A stretch of DNA of 64,000 bases from Crystallibacter sulfonylureivorans_A (GTDB taxonomy: Bacteria > Actinomycetota > Actinomycetes > Actinomycetales > Micrococcaceae): NCBI RefSeq assembly GCF_047607445.1, contig NZ_JBLKRT010000019.1:14276-78275 (forward strand), in the 5' to 3' direction. The notes below the pieces were generated by a model, which was not told the origin of the DNA, did not search any database, and worked only from the letters and a program-made list of their open reading frames with translations. Made by a program: the position numbers and the translations under genes. Of this stretch, positions 16,642 to 25,712 are shown piece by piece. The first letter of the stretch is position 1. Every line of letters begins with the position of its first letter.

Positions 16642-18928
16642 TGTGTTCCCGTCTGATTTCTGCGGGCAGTGCGTTCCACTGCTTCTCCAGATCCCTCTCC
16701 GGCCGGGTGGCCAAGAGGCCCGCCGGCGCGTAGGTGCCGGAGACGATCGCCGGGTCCTCGTGCGACGGTTCCCCGCCCAGCCGCCAGGACTTATAGGCGG
16801 CGGCCAAGGCGGTGGCGATGACGATGATGGTCAGGACCACGAAGACAATGGACAGCGTGCCCTGCACCGCGGTGTTGCGGACCACTGCCTCCATTTCCTC
16901 CACCGTTTTGGCGTTCCCCAAGCTGGTCTGGCCGGCGGCCAGGGCTTCGCGGTTGGCGATGTTGTTGGCCCAGTAGCCCACCTTGACGTCCGGGCTGAAG
17001 ATCTTCAGGATCGAGGCCCAGACGGTGATCAAGGTCACGAACGCCAGCGGCAACCCGATGATCCACAGGTACTTGAACGCCCCGCGCTTGGCCGCGATGG
17101 CCAGGCAGACTGCGAGCGCGATGGCAGCCAGCAGTTGGTTGGCGATGCCGAAGAGCGGGAAGAACGTATTAATGCCGCCCAATGGATCGGTCACGCCCAG
17201 GATCAGTATGTACCCCCAGCCGGCCACCATGATGGCGGTGCAGATCCAGACGCCGGGTCGCCAGGACATGTTCTTGAACTTCGGCAGGACGTTGCCGATG
17301 GTGTCCTGCAGCATGAACCGGGCCACCCGGGTTCCGGCGTCAACAGCGGTGAGGATGAACAGCGCCTCGAACATGATGGCGAAGTGGTACCAGAAGCCCA
17401 TCATCCCGACGCCGCCGATGAGCCCCTGCATGATGTGCGAGAGGCCGACGGCGAGGGTCGGGGCGCCGCCGGTCCGCGAGACCACTGACTCCTCGCCGAC
17501 GTTGCGGGCCAGTTCCGTGAGCATGTCAGGCGTCAGGTTCACGTTGGCCAAACCGAGGCCGTTGACGAAGGCTACCGCGCCTTCCACCGTGCCGCCGGTC
17601 GCCGCCGCGGACGAGTTCATCGCGAAGTAGATGCCGCGGTCGATTGAGATGGCCGCGACCAGCGCCATGATCGCCACGAACGACTCCATCAACATGCCGC
17701 CGTACCCGATGATGCGCGTCTGCTTCTCTTTATGCAGCATTTTGGGCGTGGTGCCGGACGAAATCAGGGCGTGGAACCCTGAGATCGCGCCGCACGCGAT
17801 GGTGACGAACAGGAAGGGGAACAGCGATCCCGGGACCACGGGCCCGTCGGAACGGCCGGCGAACTCACTGAACGCCGGGACGTTGATCTCCGGCCGGACC
17901 AGCACGATGGCCAGGGCCAGCATCAGGATGGTGCCGATCTTCATGAAAGTGGAGAGATAATCCCGCGGAGCAAGCAACAGCCAGACCGGCAGCACCGCGG
18001 CGATGAAGCCGTAGATGATGATGCCCCAGGCGATGGTGGTCCGGTCCAGCGTGAAGATTGCTGCGCCCCACCCCGTTTCGGCGATTGCGCCGCCGCCGAT
18101 GATGGCGGCGATCAGCAACACGAAGCCGATGACGCTGACTTCGCTGACCTTGCCCGGCCGCAGGAAGCGCAGGTAGACGCCCATGAAGATGGCGATCGGA
18201 ATGGTCATCGAGACCGAGAAGACGCCCCAAGGCGACTCGCCCAGGGCGTTCACGACCACCAGGGCGAGGATCGCCACAATGATGATCATGATCGTCAGGG
18301 TGGCAATTAGAGCGGCGGTGCCGCCGACCACGCCGAGTTCCTCGCGGGCCATCTGACCGAGGGAGCGGCCGCCGCGGCGCATCGAGAAGAACAGCACCAG
18401 GTAGTCCTGCACGGCGCCGGCCAGGATGACGCCGATGATGATCCACAGGGTGCCGGGCAGATAGCCCATCTGCGCAGCCAGGATGGGCCCGACAAGCGGA
18501 CCGGCTCCGGCGATGGCGGCGAAGTGGTGGCCATAGAGCACGCGCCGGTCCGTGACCACATAATCCTTGCCGTCGGCCTTGTACTCGGCCGGCGTTGCGC
18601 GACGGTCGTTGGGACGGGTGAGCTTGTTCTCGATGAACTTGGAATAGAAGCGGTAGGCAATGAAATACGAGCACACCGCGGCGAAAACGAACCAGATCGC
18701 GTTGATCGTTTCACCCCGGGAGAACGCAAGGAAACTCCAGCTCACGGCGCCCAGCAGCGCAATGGCGACCCAGATGACGATCTTGGTGGGAGTCCACTTC
18801 GATTGCTCGGCCTCAGCGGCCGGATCCAAGGCAACCGGCGGAAGGTTCGGGTCCTGCACCAGCAGGTCGGAGTCCGGGTCCTTTCCGGACTGCCCGGACA
18901 GGGCTCCGGTGGGTTTCTCACTCATCAT
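16628..18928 (-). CDS. cstA: Carbon starvation protein A, pyruvate/peptide transporter
   Basis: 766 residues with about 16-18 transmembrane helices. After a hydrophilic head of about 45 residues come the CstA motifs HFAAIAGAGPLVGPILAAQMG and MRRGGRSLGQMAREELG. CstA and BtsT import pyruvate and possibly peptides during carbon limitation. AAGGGGGAG precedes the ATG at 18928. It forms an operon with the ybdD-like gene. Confidence 0.93.
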   Translation of the reverse strand: MMSEKPTGALSGQSGKDPDSDLLVQDPNLPPVALDPAAEAEQSKWTPTKIVIWVAIALLGAVSWSFLAFSRGETINAIWFVFAAVCSYFIAYRFYSKFIENKLTRPNDRRATPAEYKADGKDYVVTDRRVLYGHHFAAIAGAGPLVGPILAAQMGYLPGTLWIIIGVILAGAVQDYLVLFFSMRRGGRSLGQMAREELGVVGGTAALIATLTIMIIIVAILALVVVNALGESPWGVFSVSMTIPIAIFMGVYLRFLRPGKVSEVSVIGFVLLIAAIIGGGAIAETGWGAAIFTLDRTTIAWGIIIYGFIAAVLPVWLLLAPRDYLSTFMKIGTILMLALAIVLVRPEINVPAFSEFAGRSDGPVVPGSLFPFLFVTIACGAISGFHALISSGTTPKMLHKEKQTRIIGYGGMLMESFVAIMALVAAISIDRGIYFAMNSSAAATGGTVEGAVAFVNGLGLANVNLTPDMLTELARNVGEESVVSRTGGAPTLAVGLSHIMQGLIGGVGMMGFWYHFAIMFEALFILTAVDAGTRVARFMLQDTIGNVLPKFKNMSWRPGVWICTAIMVAGWGYILILGVTDPLGGINTFFPLFGIANQLLAAIALAVCLAIAAKRGAFKYLWIIGLPLAFVTLITVWASILKIFSPDVKVGYWANNIANREALAAGQTSLGNAKTVEEMEAVVRNTAVQGTLSIVFVVLTIIVIATALAAAYKSWRLGGEPSHEDPAIVSGTYAPAGLLATRPERDLEKQWNALPAEIRREHNVEH

Positions 18929-19009
18929 GCTCCCCCTTCGTGGAACGCCGATGCTATTAACGATGCACCGTAGCAGCGCCGCCGTCTACAGGGAACGGAG
19001 CCGCCCGTT

Positions 19010-19990
19010 TCAGCCGGTGGTGAGCAGGATCTTGCCGGTGTGGGCGCCCGAATCGAAGTACTCGTGGGCCGCGGCAGCGTCCGCCAGAGCAAAGGTCCGG
19101 TGCACCTGTGGCGTGACGTCCCCGGAGACCACCAGCGGCCACACATGCTCGGCAACCGCGCGCATGATGGCGGCTTTTTCCTCCGTTGGGCGGGCCCGCA
19201 GCGTGGTTCCGATGACCGCGCCTCGTTTGGCCATCAACTGGCCCAGGTTTAGCTCGGCTTTGGCTCCGCCCTGCAGGCCGATCACGACCAGTCGGCCGGA
19301 GGTGGCGAGGGCATCCACGTTCCGCTGCAAGTATTTGGCACCCACTACATCCAGGATGACGTCCGCGCCGCGGCCGCCGGTAGCCTCTTTGATCCGCTCC
19401 ACGAAGTCTTCCTCGCGGTAGTTGATCAGCACCTCGGCACCGAGGCCACGTGCGACGTCGAGCTTTTCCTGACTGCCCGCCGTCACCGCCGGGACGGCTC
19501 CGAAAGCATCGACCAACTGGACGGCCATGGTGCCGATACCGCCGGCCCCGCCGTGGATCAGGACGGTTTCACCGGCCTGCACGCCGGCGGTCATGAACAG
19601 ATTGGAGAAGACCGTCGCGGCCACTTCCGGCAGCGCCGCCGCCGTCACCAGGTCCACGCCTTGGGGCACCGGCAGCACCTGGCCCGCAGGGACCGCCACC
19701 TGTTCGGCGTACCCTCCCCCGGCCAGCAGGGCGCACACCTCGTCGCCGACCCGCAGCGCGGTGACTCCGGCACCGACCGCGGACACGCGTCCGGACACCT
19801 CCAGGCCGGGAATCTCGGATGCGCCGGGCGGCGGCGGGTAGACGCCAATGCGCTGCTGGACATCGGCGCGGTTCACCCCGGCCGCTGCCACATCGATGAC
19901 TACTTCGCCCTCCGCCGGCTGCGGGGCTTCGGCCTCCCGCAGCCTCAAGACCTCGGGGCCGCCTGCTCCCTCGTAAAAAACCGCTTTCAT
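19010..19990 (-). CDS. NAD(P)H quinone oxidoreductase, PIG3/Qor type
   Basis: 326 residues of the medium-chain dehydrogenase family without structural zinc. GroES-like N-terminus MKAVFYEGAGGPEVL, substrate-loop AGVNRADVQQRIGVYPPP, and the NADPH-binding IHGGAGGIGTMAVQL. PIG3-like enzymes reduce quinones with NADPH. AAGGGAGG sits before the ATG. Confidence 0.9.
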   Translation of the reverse strand: MKAVFYEGAGGPEVLRLREAEAPQPAEGEVVIDVAAAGVNRADVQQRIGVYPPPPGASEIPGLEVSGRVSAVGAGVTALRVGDEVCALLAGGGYAEQVAVPAGQVLPVPQGVDLVTAAALPEVAATVFSNLFMTAGVQAGETVLIHGGAGGIGTMAVQLVDAFGAVPAVTAGSQEKLDVARGLGAEVLINYREEDFVERIKEATGGRGADVILDVVGAKYLQRNVDALATSGRLVVIGLQGGAKAELNLGQLMAKRGAVIGTTLRARPTEEKAAIMRAVAEHVWPLVVSGDVTPQVHRTFALADAAAAHEYFDSGAHTGKILLTTG

Positions 19991-20080
19991 GCCAGCCTCC
20001 CTTCGCCTGCTCCGGACACGGAAACCGTGAGCGTACGCGCTTTGCCCGGGTACACCCCTCCGTGTCAGACTACAAGGTGA

Positions 20081-20168
20081 GGAAGGTTGTCCGAGCGGCC
20101 GAAGGAGCTGGTCTTGAAAACCAGTAGGCGGTAACCCCGTCTCATGGGTTCAAATCCCATACCTTCCG
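20081..20168 (+). tRNA. tRNA-Ser (anticodon TGA)
   Basis: 88-nt class II tRNA: acceptor GGAAGGT/ACCTTCC, anticodon arm CTGGT-CTTGAAA-ACCAG (TGA), long variable arm, T loop TTCAAAT. CCA is not encoded. Confidence 0.97.
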
Positions 20169-20172
20169 CTTC

Positions 20173-20218
20173 AGCAGCAGGTGTCTTGGCCGTCCGGCCC
20201 GGGCACCTGCTGCTTTTC
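20173..20218 (+). terminator. Terminator after tRNA-Ser(TGA)
   Basis: Arms AGCAGCAGGTG (20173-20183) and CACCTGCTGCT (20204-20214) followed by TTTT. Confidence 0.8.
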
Positions 20219-20290
20219 CACGGGGGAAGGCGGCGGCACCTGCTGCTTTTCCACGGCAGAAGGCGGCTGCACCGAGGCGAGAAGGCGGCG
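20203..20290 (+). repeat. 33-bp tandem repeat including a duplicated terminator arm
   Basis: GCACCTGCTGCTTTTCCACG occurs at 20203 and again at 20236, each followed by a G/A-rich GGNGGAAGGCGGCG-like stretch. Two more decayed GAAGGCGGC(T/G)GCACCG units follow to about 20300. The 3' arm and T-tract of the tRNA terminator are thus duplicated. Confidence 0.7.
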
Positions 20291-20390
20291 GCACCGGGGC
20301 GTCCGGCCGGAGTGAAGCATTCTGCCTCCTCCGCGCCGCCGGTATAACCTCGGCTAGGAGCCGTTGCATCAAAGCCCCGAGGAGAACCCC

Positions 20391-20891
20391 GTGCCCAGCC
20401 AGTCCGCACCCGTCCGCCGCCCACTCACGGCGTCCGCCGTCGTCGTCCTCTTGGCAGCGCTGAGCGGTTGCGGGTTGGGCGGCCCGCAGGAACCGCCGCG
20501 GGATGAATCCGGAGCCGTCACCGAAGCCGCTTCCGCCGGCGCCTACGCCATCAAGGTGGGCGACTGCCTGAACAACCCGCGTGCCGAGCGCCTCACCGAG
20601 GTGGAGTTCGTGCCGTGCGATCAGCCCCACGAACTGGAGGCGTTCGCGTCCAGCAACCTGCCGGACGGAGACTATCCCGGCGACGAGGTAGTGGCGGCCA
20701 AGGCCGAAGAATTCTGCGTGGCCGAGTTCAAGGCTTTCGCCGGCGTTCCCTACGACGACTCCGAGCTGGAGTTGATCCACCTGAACCCCACCGAGGAAAG
20801 CTGGAGCGGCGAGCAGGACCGGGAACTGCTCTGCCTGGTGGGCGACAAGGATGAGCCGACCACCGGCACGCTCAAGGACAGCCGCCGCTGA
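20391..20891 (+). CDS. Septum-formation-family lipoprotein
   Basis: 166 residues. Lipoprotein signal ending ALSGC (Cys27). The mature domain has YAIKVGDCLNNP, FVPCDQPHELEAFAS, EEFCVAEFKAF and ELLCLVGD, the four-cysteine pattern of the actinobacterial septum-formation (DUF4190-linked) domain; the cysteines probably form two disulfides outside the membrane. Function is unproven. GTG 20391 follows GAGGAG (20379-20384). TATAAC at 20343-20348 may be its -10. Confidence 0.85.
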   Translation: MPSQSAPVRRPLTASAVVVLLAALSGCGLGGPQEPPRDESGAVTEAASAGAYAIKVGDCLNNPRAERLTEVEFVPCDQPHELEAFASSNLPDGDYPGDEVVAAKAEEFCVAEFKAFAGVPYDDSELELIHLNPTEESWSGEQDRELLCLVGDKDEPTTGTLKDSRR

Positions 20892-21050
20892 GCCGAGTCC
20901 CGGCGGCCGGCCGGATGTCGCCCGCCGGAAGCCTCTAAACCGAGTCTGGCTCTTTCAACGGGTTCAGCCCTTTCTGTCAAGACTTGGCGAACGTTTCACC
21001 CTCTTTGAAGCTGTTCTTTCATAGAAGTATTCCGCTACATCTGGCCCTCG

Positions 21051-21072
21051 GGTAACCTCCCGTTCATCCCAG
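21051..21072 (+). promoter_or_regulatory. Candidate PHO box before the secreted phosphatase-nuclease
   Basis: GGTAACC (21051) and GTTCATC (21062) are adjacent 11-bp direct-repeat units resembling those between senX3 and phoU. They lie about 100 bases before the start of the 5'-nucleotidase/nuclease gene. Two units is the minimum for such a site, so this is weaker than the one at 2889. Confidence 0.5.
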
Positions 21073-21170
21073 CCAGCTGAACTGGGGAGCGGTGCTTGCA
21101 CCGTGCAGCCGTGCCGCAGCCGTTCCCTGGGTGCGCGGATCATCACTTCCACCTTGAGAGATAGGGCCAA

Positions 21171-24100
21171 ATGGCTACTTCATCACCGAAGACCGCGCTG
21201 GCTGCGGTCCTGACGGCAGGCCTGGTAGCGGCGCCATTCGCGGCGTTACCCGCGCATGCGGCCGATCCGGTCGAACTCAACCTGCTGAGCATCAACGACT
21301 TCCACGGACGGATCGACGCGAACACGGTCAAGTTCGCCGGCACCGTGGAACAGCTTCGGGTGCAGAACCCGGAGGGAACAGTGTTCACCTCGGCCGGAGA
21401 CAACATTGGGGCCTCGGTCTTCGCGTCTTCCACGCTGCAGGACCAGCCGACCATCGATGTGCTCAACGCCCTCGAACTGGCGACGACGGCGGTGGGCAAC
21501 CACGAGTTCGACCGCGGTTTCGAGGACCTGACGGACCGTGTGGCCCCCGCGTCCAAGTACCGCCAGCTGGGCGCCAACGTGTACCGGGCCGGTACTACCG
21601 AACCGGCCCTGCCCGAGTACGAACTGGTCCCGGTCAACGGTGTGACCGTCGGCGTGGTCGGCGTGGTCACCGAGGAGACCGCCTCGCTGGTGTCCCCGGG
21701 CGGGATCGCCGACGTGGAGTTCGGCGACCCGGTGGACGCCGTCAACCGGGTGGCGGCCGAGCTGACCGACGGCACCGGCGACGAAGCCGACGTCATCATG
21801 GCCTCCTACCACGAAGGCGCGAACACGAACACGGATCTGGCCGGCGCGATGGCTGCGAGCGCGGTGTTCAGCCGGATCGTGAACGAGACCAGTGCTGATG
21901 TGGACGTCATTTTCAACGGCCACACCCACCAGGCCTACAGCTTCGACGCCCCGGTTCCGGGTGCGGACGACAAAACGCGGCCAGTGGTGCAGACCGGTTC
22001 CTACGGCGCGAACATCGGCCAGGTGCAGCTGAGCTACGACGCCGCGACCGACGAGGTGCTGGCGCACACCGCCGCCGTCGTCCCCCGCACCGGCACCGCC
22101 GACGGCGAGCTGGTATCCGCTTATCCGCGGGTGGCCGAAGTGTCCTCGATTGTCCAGGCCGCACTGGAAAACGCCGAGGAAGTCGGCGCCCAGCCGGTCG
22201 GCTCGGTGACCGGCGACATCACCACCGCTTTCCTGCCCGACGGTCCGGACGCGGATACGGAGCCGGACCGCGACGACCGCGGCTCTGAGTCGACGCTGGG
22301 CAATCTGGTGGCCGATTCGCTGCTGGCTTCCCTCGCCTCCGCCGACCGCGGCGGCGCAGAGATCGGTGTGGTGAACCCTGGCGGGCTGCGCAACGAGCTC
22401 TACTACGCGCCGGACGGCACGGTCACCTACGCCGAGGCCAACGGAGTACTGCCCTTCCTGAACAACCTGTGGACCACCACGCTGACCGGCGCCCAGGTGA
22501 AGACCATGCTGGAGCAGCAATGGCAGCGCACCGCCGCCGGTGAGGTGCCCAGCCGCGCCTACCTGCAGCTGGGCCTCAGCAAGAACGTCAACTACACCTA
22601 CGACCCGGCACTGCCCGAAGGTGAGCGCATCACCGGCGTCTGGGTCAACGGCGAACCGCTGGACCCGGAGCGCGGCTACCGGGTGGGCACCTTCAGCTTC
22701 CTGGCCCAGGGCGGCGACAACTTCCATGTCTTCACCGAAGGCACGGACACCCGCGACTCGGGCCTGGTGGACCGCGACGCTTGGATCGCCTACATCCAGG
22801 ACAACAGCCCGCTCTCGCCGGACTTCGCCCGTCGCACCGTGCAGGTGGCCGGGGCACCGGAATCAGTCAGCCCGGGCCAGCAGGTCAGCGTGCAGCTAAC
22901 CAAACTGGATCTGACCTCGCTGGGCGCCCCGGTGAACATGGAAGTGGCGCTGTCCTACGTTGACGCGGCCGGCACCAGCACGGAACTGGGCAGCTTCCCG
23001 GTGGCCGACGGCGGTGCCTCCATCGAGTTCACCGCGCCTGCCGCGCTGGACGGCGGCCGCTTCGAACTCAAGGCCACCCCCTCCGGGACCACCGTCCGGC
23101 TGCCGTCCGCCACCAAGGCCGGTGGCAGCAGCGGCGACCATGTGGTGATCAACGAGGCCTACCTCTCCGGCGGCAGCGCCGGAGCCGCCTTCCAGAACAA
23201 GTTCATCGAGCTGTACAACCCCACCGACGCGGAGGTCAGCTTGGACGGCTGGTCGCTGCAGTACCGCTCGGCAGGCGGGACCGGAAACCCCACCGGTGTG
23301 GCAGCACTGTCCGGCAGCATTGAGGCCGGCGGCTACTACCTGGTGCAGGCAAACTCCAACGGCGGCAGCGGCGAAAAGCTGCCGGAACCGGATCTGGTGA
23401 CCACCTTGTCGCCGTCCGGAACCAACGGCACCCTGCTGCTGGCCAACCAGGCCGGCGCGGTGGCGGATCTGGGCACCGGTTCGGTGGTCGACCGCAGCAA
23501 TGTGGTGGACCTGCTGGGCTACGGCACCTCGAACACGTTCGAGACCGAAGCGGCCCAGTCGCCGAGGAGCAACACGGATGTCCGGTCGATGAACCGCGCC
23601 GACGGGACCGACACCAACAACAACGCGGCGGACTTCAGCCTCAGTGAAGACATCTCCCCGCAGGGTTCCGGCGAGGACAACGGCGGCGGTGATCCCGAGC
23701 CGGCAGCAGCGACGATCGCTGAAATCCAGGGCACCGGCACGGAGAGCCCGCTGGCTGGCAAGACCGTGACCACCCGCGGCGTGGTGACTGCGGCCTACGC
23801 CACCGGCGGTTTCGACGGCTACTACCTGCAGACCGAAGGCACCGGCGGCGACACCAACACCACCGACCGGACCGCCTCGGACGCCGTGTTCGTCTACTCC
23901 CCCGAGACCGTCGGTGACGTGGAAACCGGCGACTTCGTGGAGGTCACCGGCAAGGTCAGCGAGTTCCACGGCCTGACCGAGATCACCGTCGGCACCGAGG
24001 GACTGACCGTCCTGACGGAAGCCGCGGAAGCGCCGAAGGCAGCAACCATCGGCTGGCCGGCCACGGAGGCGGAGCGCGAGCAGTTCGAGGGCATGCTGCT

Positions 24101-25580
24101 CAGCCCGCAGGGCGGCTTCACCGTCACCGACAACTTCTCCCTGAACCAGTACGGCGAGATCGGCCTTGCCGCCGGAGACGCCGCGCTGGTGCAACCCACC
24201 TCCGTCGGAGCCTACGGCTCGGACGAGTTCTGGGCAGAAACGGAGAAGAACGCCGCTTTGGCCGTCACGCTGGACGACGGCTCGAGCGTCAACTACCTGG
24301 GCGCGGATGCCAACAAGGACATCCCGCTGCCCTACCTGTCCACCGAAAATCCGGTGCGGGTGGGCTCCCCAGCCACGTTCGACACCAACGTGGTGCTGGA
24401 CTACCGTTTCGATCTCTGGCGCTTCCAGCCGCTGGGCCACCTGACGGTGGACAACGCGGAAAGCGTCCAGCCGGCGTCGTTCCAGAACACCCGCACCGAT
24501 GCTCCGGAGCAGGTGGACGGGGTAAAACTGGCCTCGTTCAACGTGCTGAACTATTTCAGCACCACCGGTGACCAGGTGGCGGGGTGCGGTGCGTTCACGG
24601 ACCGCGACGGCAACCCGATCACGGCCCGCAACTGCGATGCCCGCGGCGCCTGGGACGCGGAGAACCTGGAACGCCAGCAGGCCAAGATCGTTGCGGCCAT
24701 CAACGCTCTGGACGCGGACATTGTTGCACTGGAGGAAATTGAGAACTCCGCCCAGTTCGGCAAGGACCGCGACGCTGCCCTGGCCGCACTGACCAAGGCC
24801 CTGAACGCGGATCTGGGCGACACCCGCCACAACGGCAAACATTCCGGCAAGGGGCCGCAGCACGGCGGCTGGGACTACGTCCGGTCTCCGGAGGAACTGC
24901 CGGCCTTGGCGGACGAAGACTTCATCCGCACGGCCTTCATCTACAAGAAGGACGAGGTGAAGACGGTCCAGGAGTCGGTGATTCACAACGACACCGAAGC
25001 CTTCGCCAACGCGCGCAAGCCGCTGGCCCAGGCGTTCAAGGCCAAGAACGGCCCGTCGGATACCTTCGTGGTGATCGCCAACCACTTCAAGTCCAAGGGC
25101 TCCGGCCCGAGTTCGGGCGAGAATGCCGACCACGGCCAGGGCGCCTGGAATGCAGCCCGCACCGCACAGGCGCATTCGCTGGTGGGCTTCGCGAAGCAGA
25201 TGCAGGAGAAGTTCCGTACGGACAAGGTGTTGCTGACCGGCGACTTCAACTCCTACGCACAGGAGGACCCGATCAAGGTCCTCACCGAGGCCGGGTACGT
25301 GGACCAGGGCGCCAAGACCGGTGAGCACAGCTACAGCTTCGACGGCATGGTTGGCTCGTTGGATTACATCTTCGCCTCGCCCGCAGCGGACGCGAAGGTC
25401 AAGGGCGCCGATATCTGGAACATCAACTCGGTGGAATCGATCGCGCTGGAATACAGCCGGTACAACTACAACGCCACCAATTTCTACGCTCCGGATCCCT
25501 ACCGGGCCAGTGACCACGATCCGATCATCGTGGGCCTGGACATGGACAAGGATCGCGGCAACGGCGGCGGTAAGCGCTAG
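21171..25580 (+). CDS. Secreted 5'-nucleotidase / lamin-tail / ExeM-NucH endonuclease fusion
   Basis: 1469 residues. Sec signal peptide cut after PAHA (about 31). Metallophosphoesterase domain (about 35-320) with NDFHG, GDNIG, GNHEFDRG and NGHTHQAY; 5'-nucleotidase C domain (about 345-560) with LGNLVADSLL and NPGGLRNELYY; lamin-tail domain (about 655-800) with VVINEAYLSGG and NKFIELYNPT; OB-fold nuclease-linker (about 840-1100); and an endonuclease/exonuclease/phosphatase domain (about 1115-1460) with LASFNVLNYF, DIVALEEIEN, IANHFKSKG, LTGDFNSY and SDHDPIIVG. It could degrade extracellular DNA to nucleotides and then release phosphate. No cell-wall sorting signal is seen at the end, so it is probably released. 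The candidate PHO box upstream fits phosphate scavenging. Confidence 0.92.
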   Translation: MATSSPKTALAAVLTAGLVAAPFAALPAHAADPVELNLLSINDFHGRIDANTVKFAGTVEQLRVQNPEGTVFTSAGDNIGASVFASSTLQDQPTIDVLNALELATTAVGNHEFDRGFEDLTDRVAPASKYRQLGANVYRAGTTEPALPEYELVPVNGVTVGVVGVVTEETASLVSPGGIADVEFGDPVDAVNRVAAELTDGTGDEADVIMASYHEGANTNTDLAGAMAASAVFSRIVNETSADVDVIFNGHTHQAYSFDAPVPGADDKTRPVVQTGSYGANIGQVQLSYDAATDEVLAHTAAVVPRTGTADGELVSAYPRVAEVSSIVQAALENAEEVGAQPVGSVTGDITTAFLPDGPDADTEPDRDDRGSESTLGNLVADSLLASLASADRGGAEIGVVNPGGLRNELYYAPDGTVTYAEANGVLPFLNNLWTTTLTGAQVKTMLEQQWQRTAAGEVPSRAYLQLGLSKNVNYTYDPALPEGERITGVWVNGEPLDPERGYRVGTFSFLAQGGDNFHVFTEGTDTRDSGLVDRDAWIAYIQDNSPLSPDFARRTVQVAGAPESVSPGQQVSVQLTKLDLTSLGAPVNMEVALSYVDAAGTSTELGSFPVADGGASIEFTAPAALDGGRFELKATPSGTTVRLPSATKAGGSSGDHVVINEAYLSGGSAGAAFQNKFIELYNPTDAEVSLDGWSLQYRSAGGTGNPTGVAALSGSIEAGGYYLVQANSNGGSGEKLPEPDLVTTLSPSGTNGTLLLANQAGAVADLGTGSVVDRSNVVDLLGYGTSNTFETEAAQSPRSNTDVRSMNRADGTDTNNNAADFSLSEDISPQGSGEDNGGGDPEPAAATIAEIQGTGTESPLAGKTVTTRGVVTAAYATGGFDGYYLQTEGTGGDTNTTDRTASDAVFVYSPETVGDVETGDFVEVTGKVSEFHGLTEITVGTEGLTVLTEAAEAPKAATIGWPATEAEREQFEGMLLSPQGGFTVTDNFSLNQYGEIGLAAGDAALVQPTSVGAYGSDEFWAETEKNAALAVTLDDGSSVNYLGADANKDIPLPYLSTENPVRVGSPATFDTNVVLDYRFDLWRFQPLGHLTVDNAESVQPASFQNTRTDAPEQVDGVKLASFNVLNYFSTTGDQVAGCGAFTDRDGNPITARNCDARGAWDAENLERQQAKIVAAINALDADIVALEEIENSAQFGKDRDAALAALTKALNADLGDTRHNGKHSGKGPQHGGWDYVRSPEELPALADEDFIRTAFIYKKDEVKTVQESVIHNDTEAFANARKPLAQAFKAKNGPSDTFVVIANHFKSKGSGPSSGENADHGQGAWNAARTAQAHSLVGFAKQMQEKFRTDKVLLTGDFNSYAQEDPIKVLTEAGYVDQGAKTGEHSYSFDGMVGSLDYIFASPAADAKVKGADIWNINSVESIALEYSRYNYNATNFYAPDPYRASDHDPIIVGLDMDKDRGNGGGKR

Positions 25581-25593
25581 CCAGCTCGGCGAC

Positions 25594-25642
25594 GAACGGG
25601 CCCTCCCCACGCTGAACTTCTCAGTGTGGGGAGGGCCCGTTC
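25594..25642. terminator. Long inverted repeat, probable terminator
   Basis: Arms of about 21 bp beginning GAACGGGCCCTCCCCAC (25594 on) and ending GGGAGGGCCCGTTC (to 25642) with a 6-base loop. It lies between the convergent nuclease and FAD-protein genes. There is no clear T run. Confidence 0.65.
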
Positions 25643-25652
25643 GTTCGCTCCG

Positions 25653-25712
25653 CTGCCGGCGTCAGCCGGCTTGGCTCGTGCTGCTGGCGTCAGCCGGCTT
25701 GGCTCTTGCTGC
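25653..25712. repeat. 28-bp tandem duplication at the end of the FAD-protein gene
   Basis: CTGCYGGCGTCAGCCGGCTT plus twelve more shared bases occurs at 25653-25684 and 25681-25712 (period 28, two mismatches). The second copy contains the stop and last codons (SKSQAG) of the gene ending at 25690; the first copy lies outside it. Confidence 0.75.

Noticed and set aside
22896..25610. 904-codon open frame antisense to the nuclease gene
   Set aside because: A shadow of high-GC codon bias; composition is Val/Gly/His/Arg-rich without any domain.
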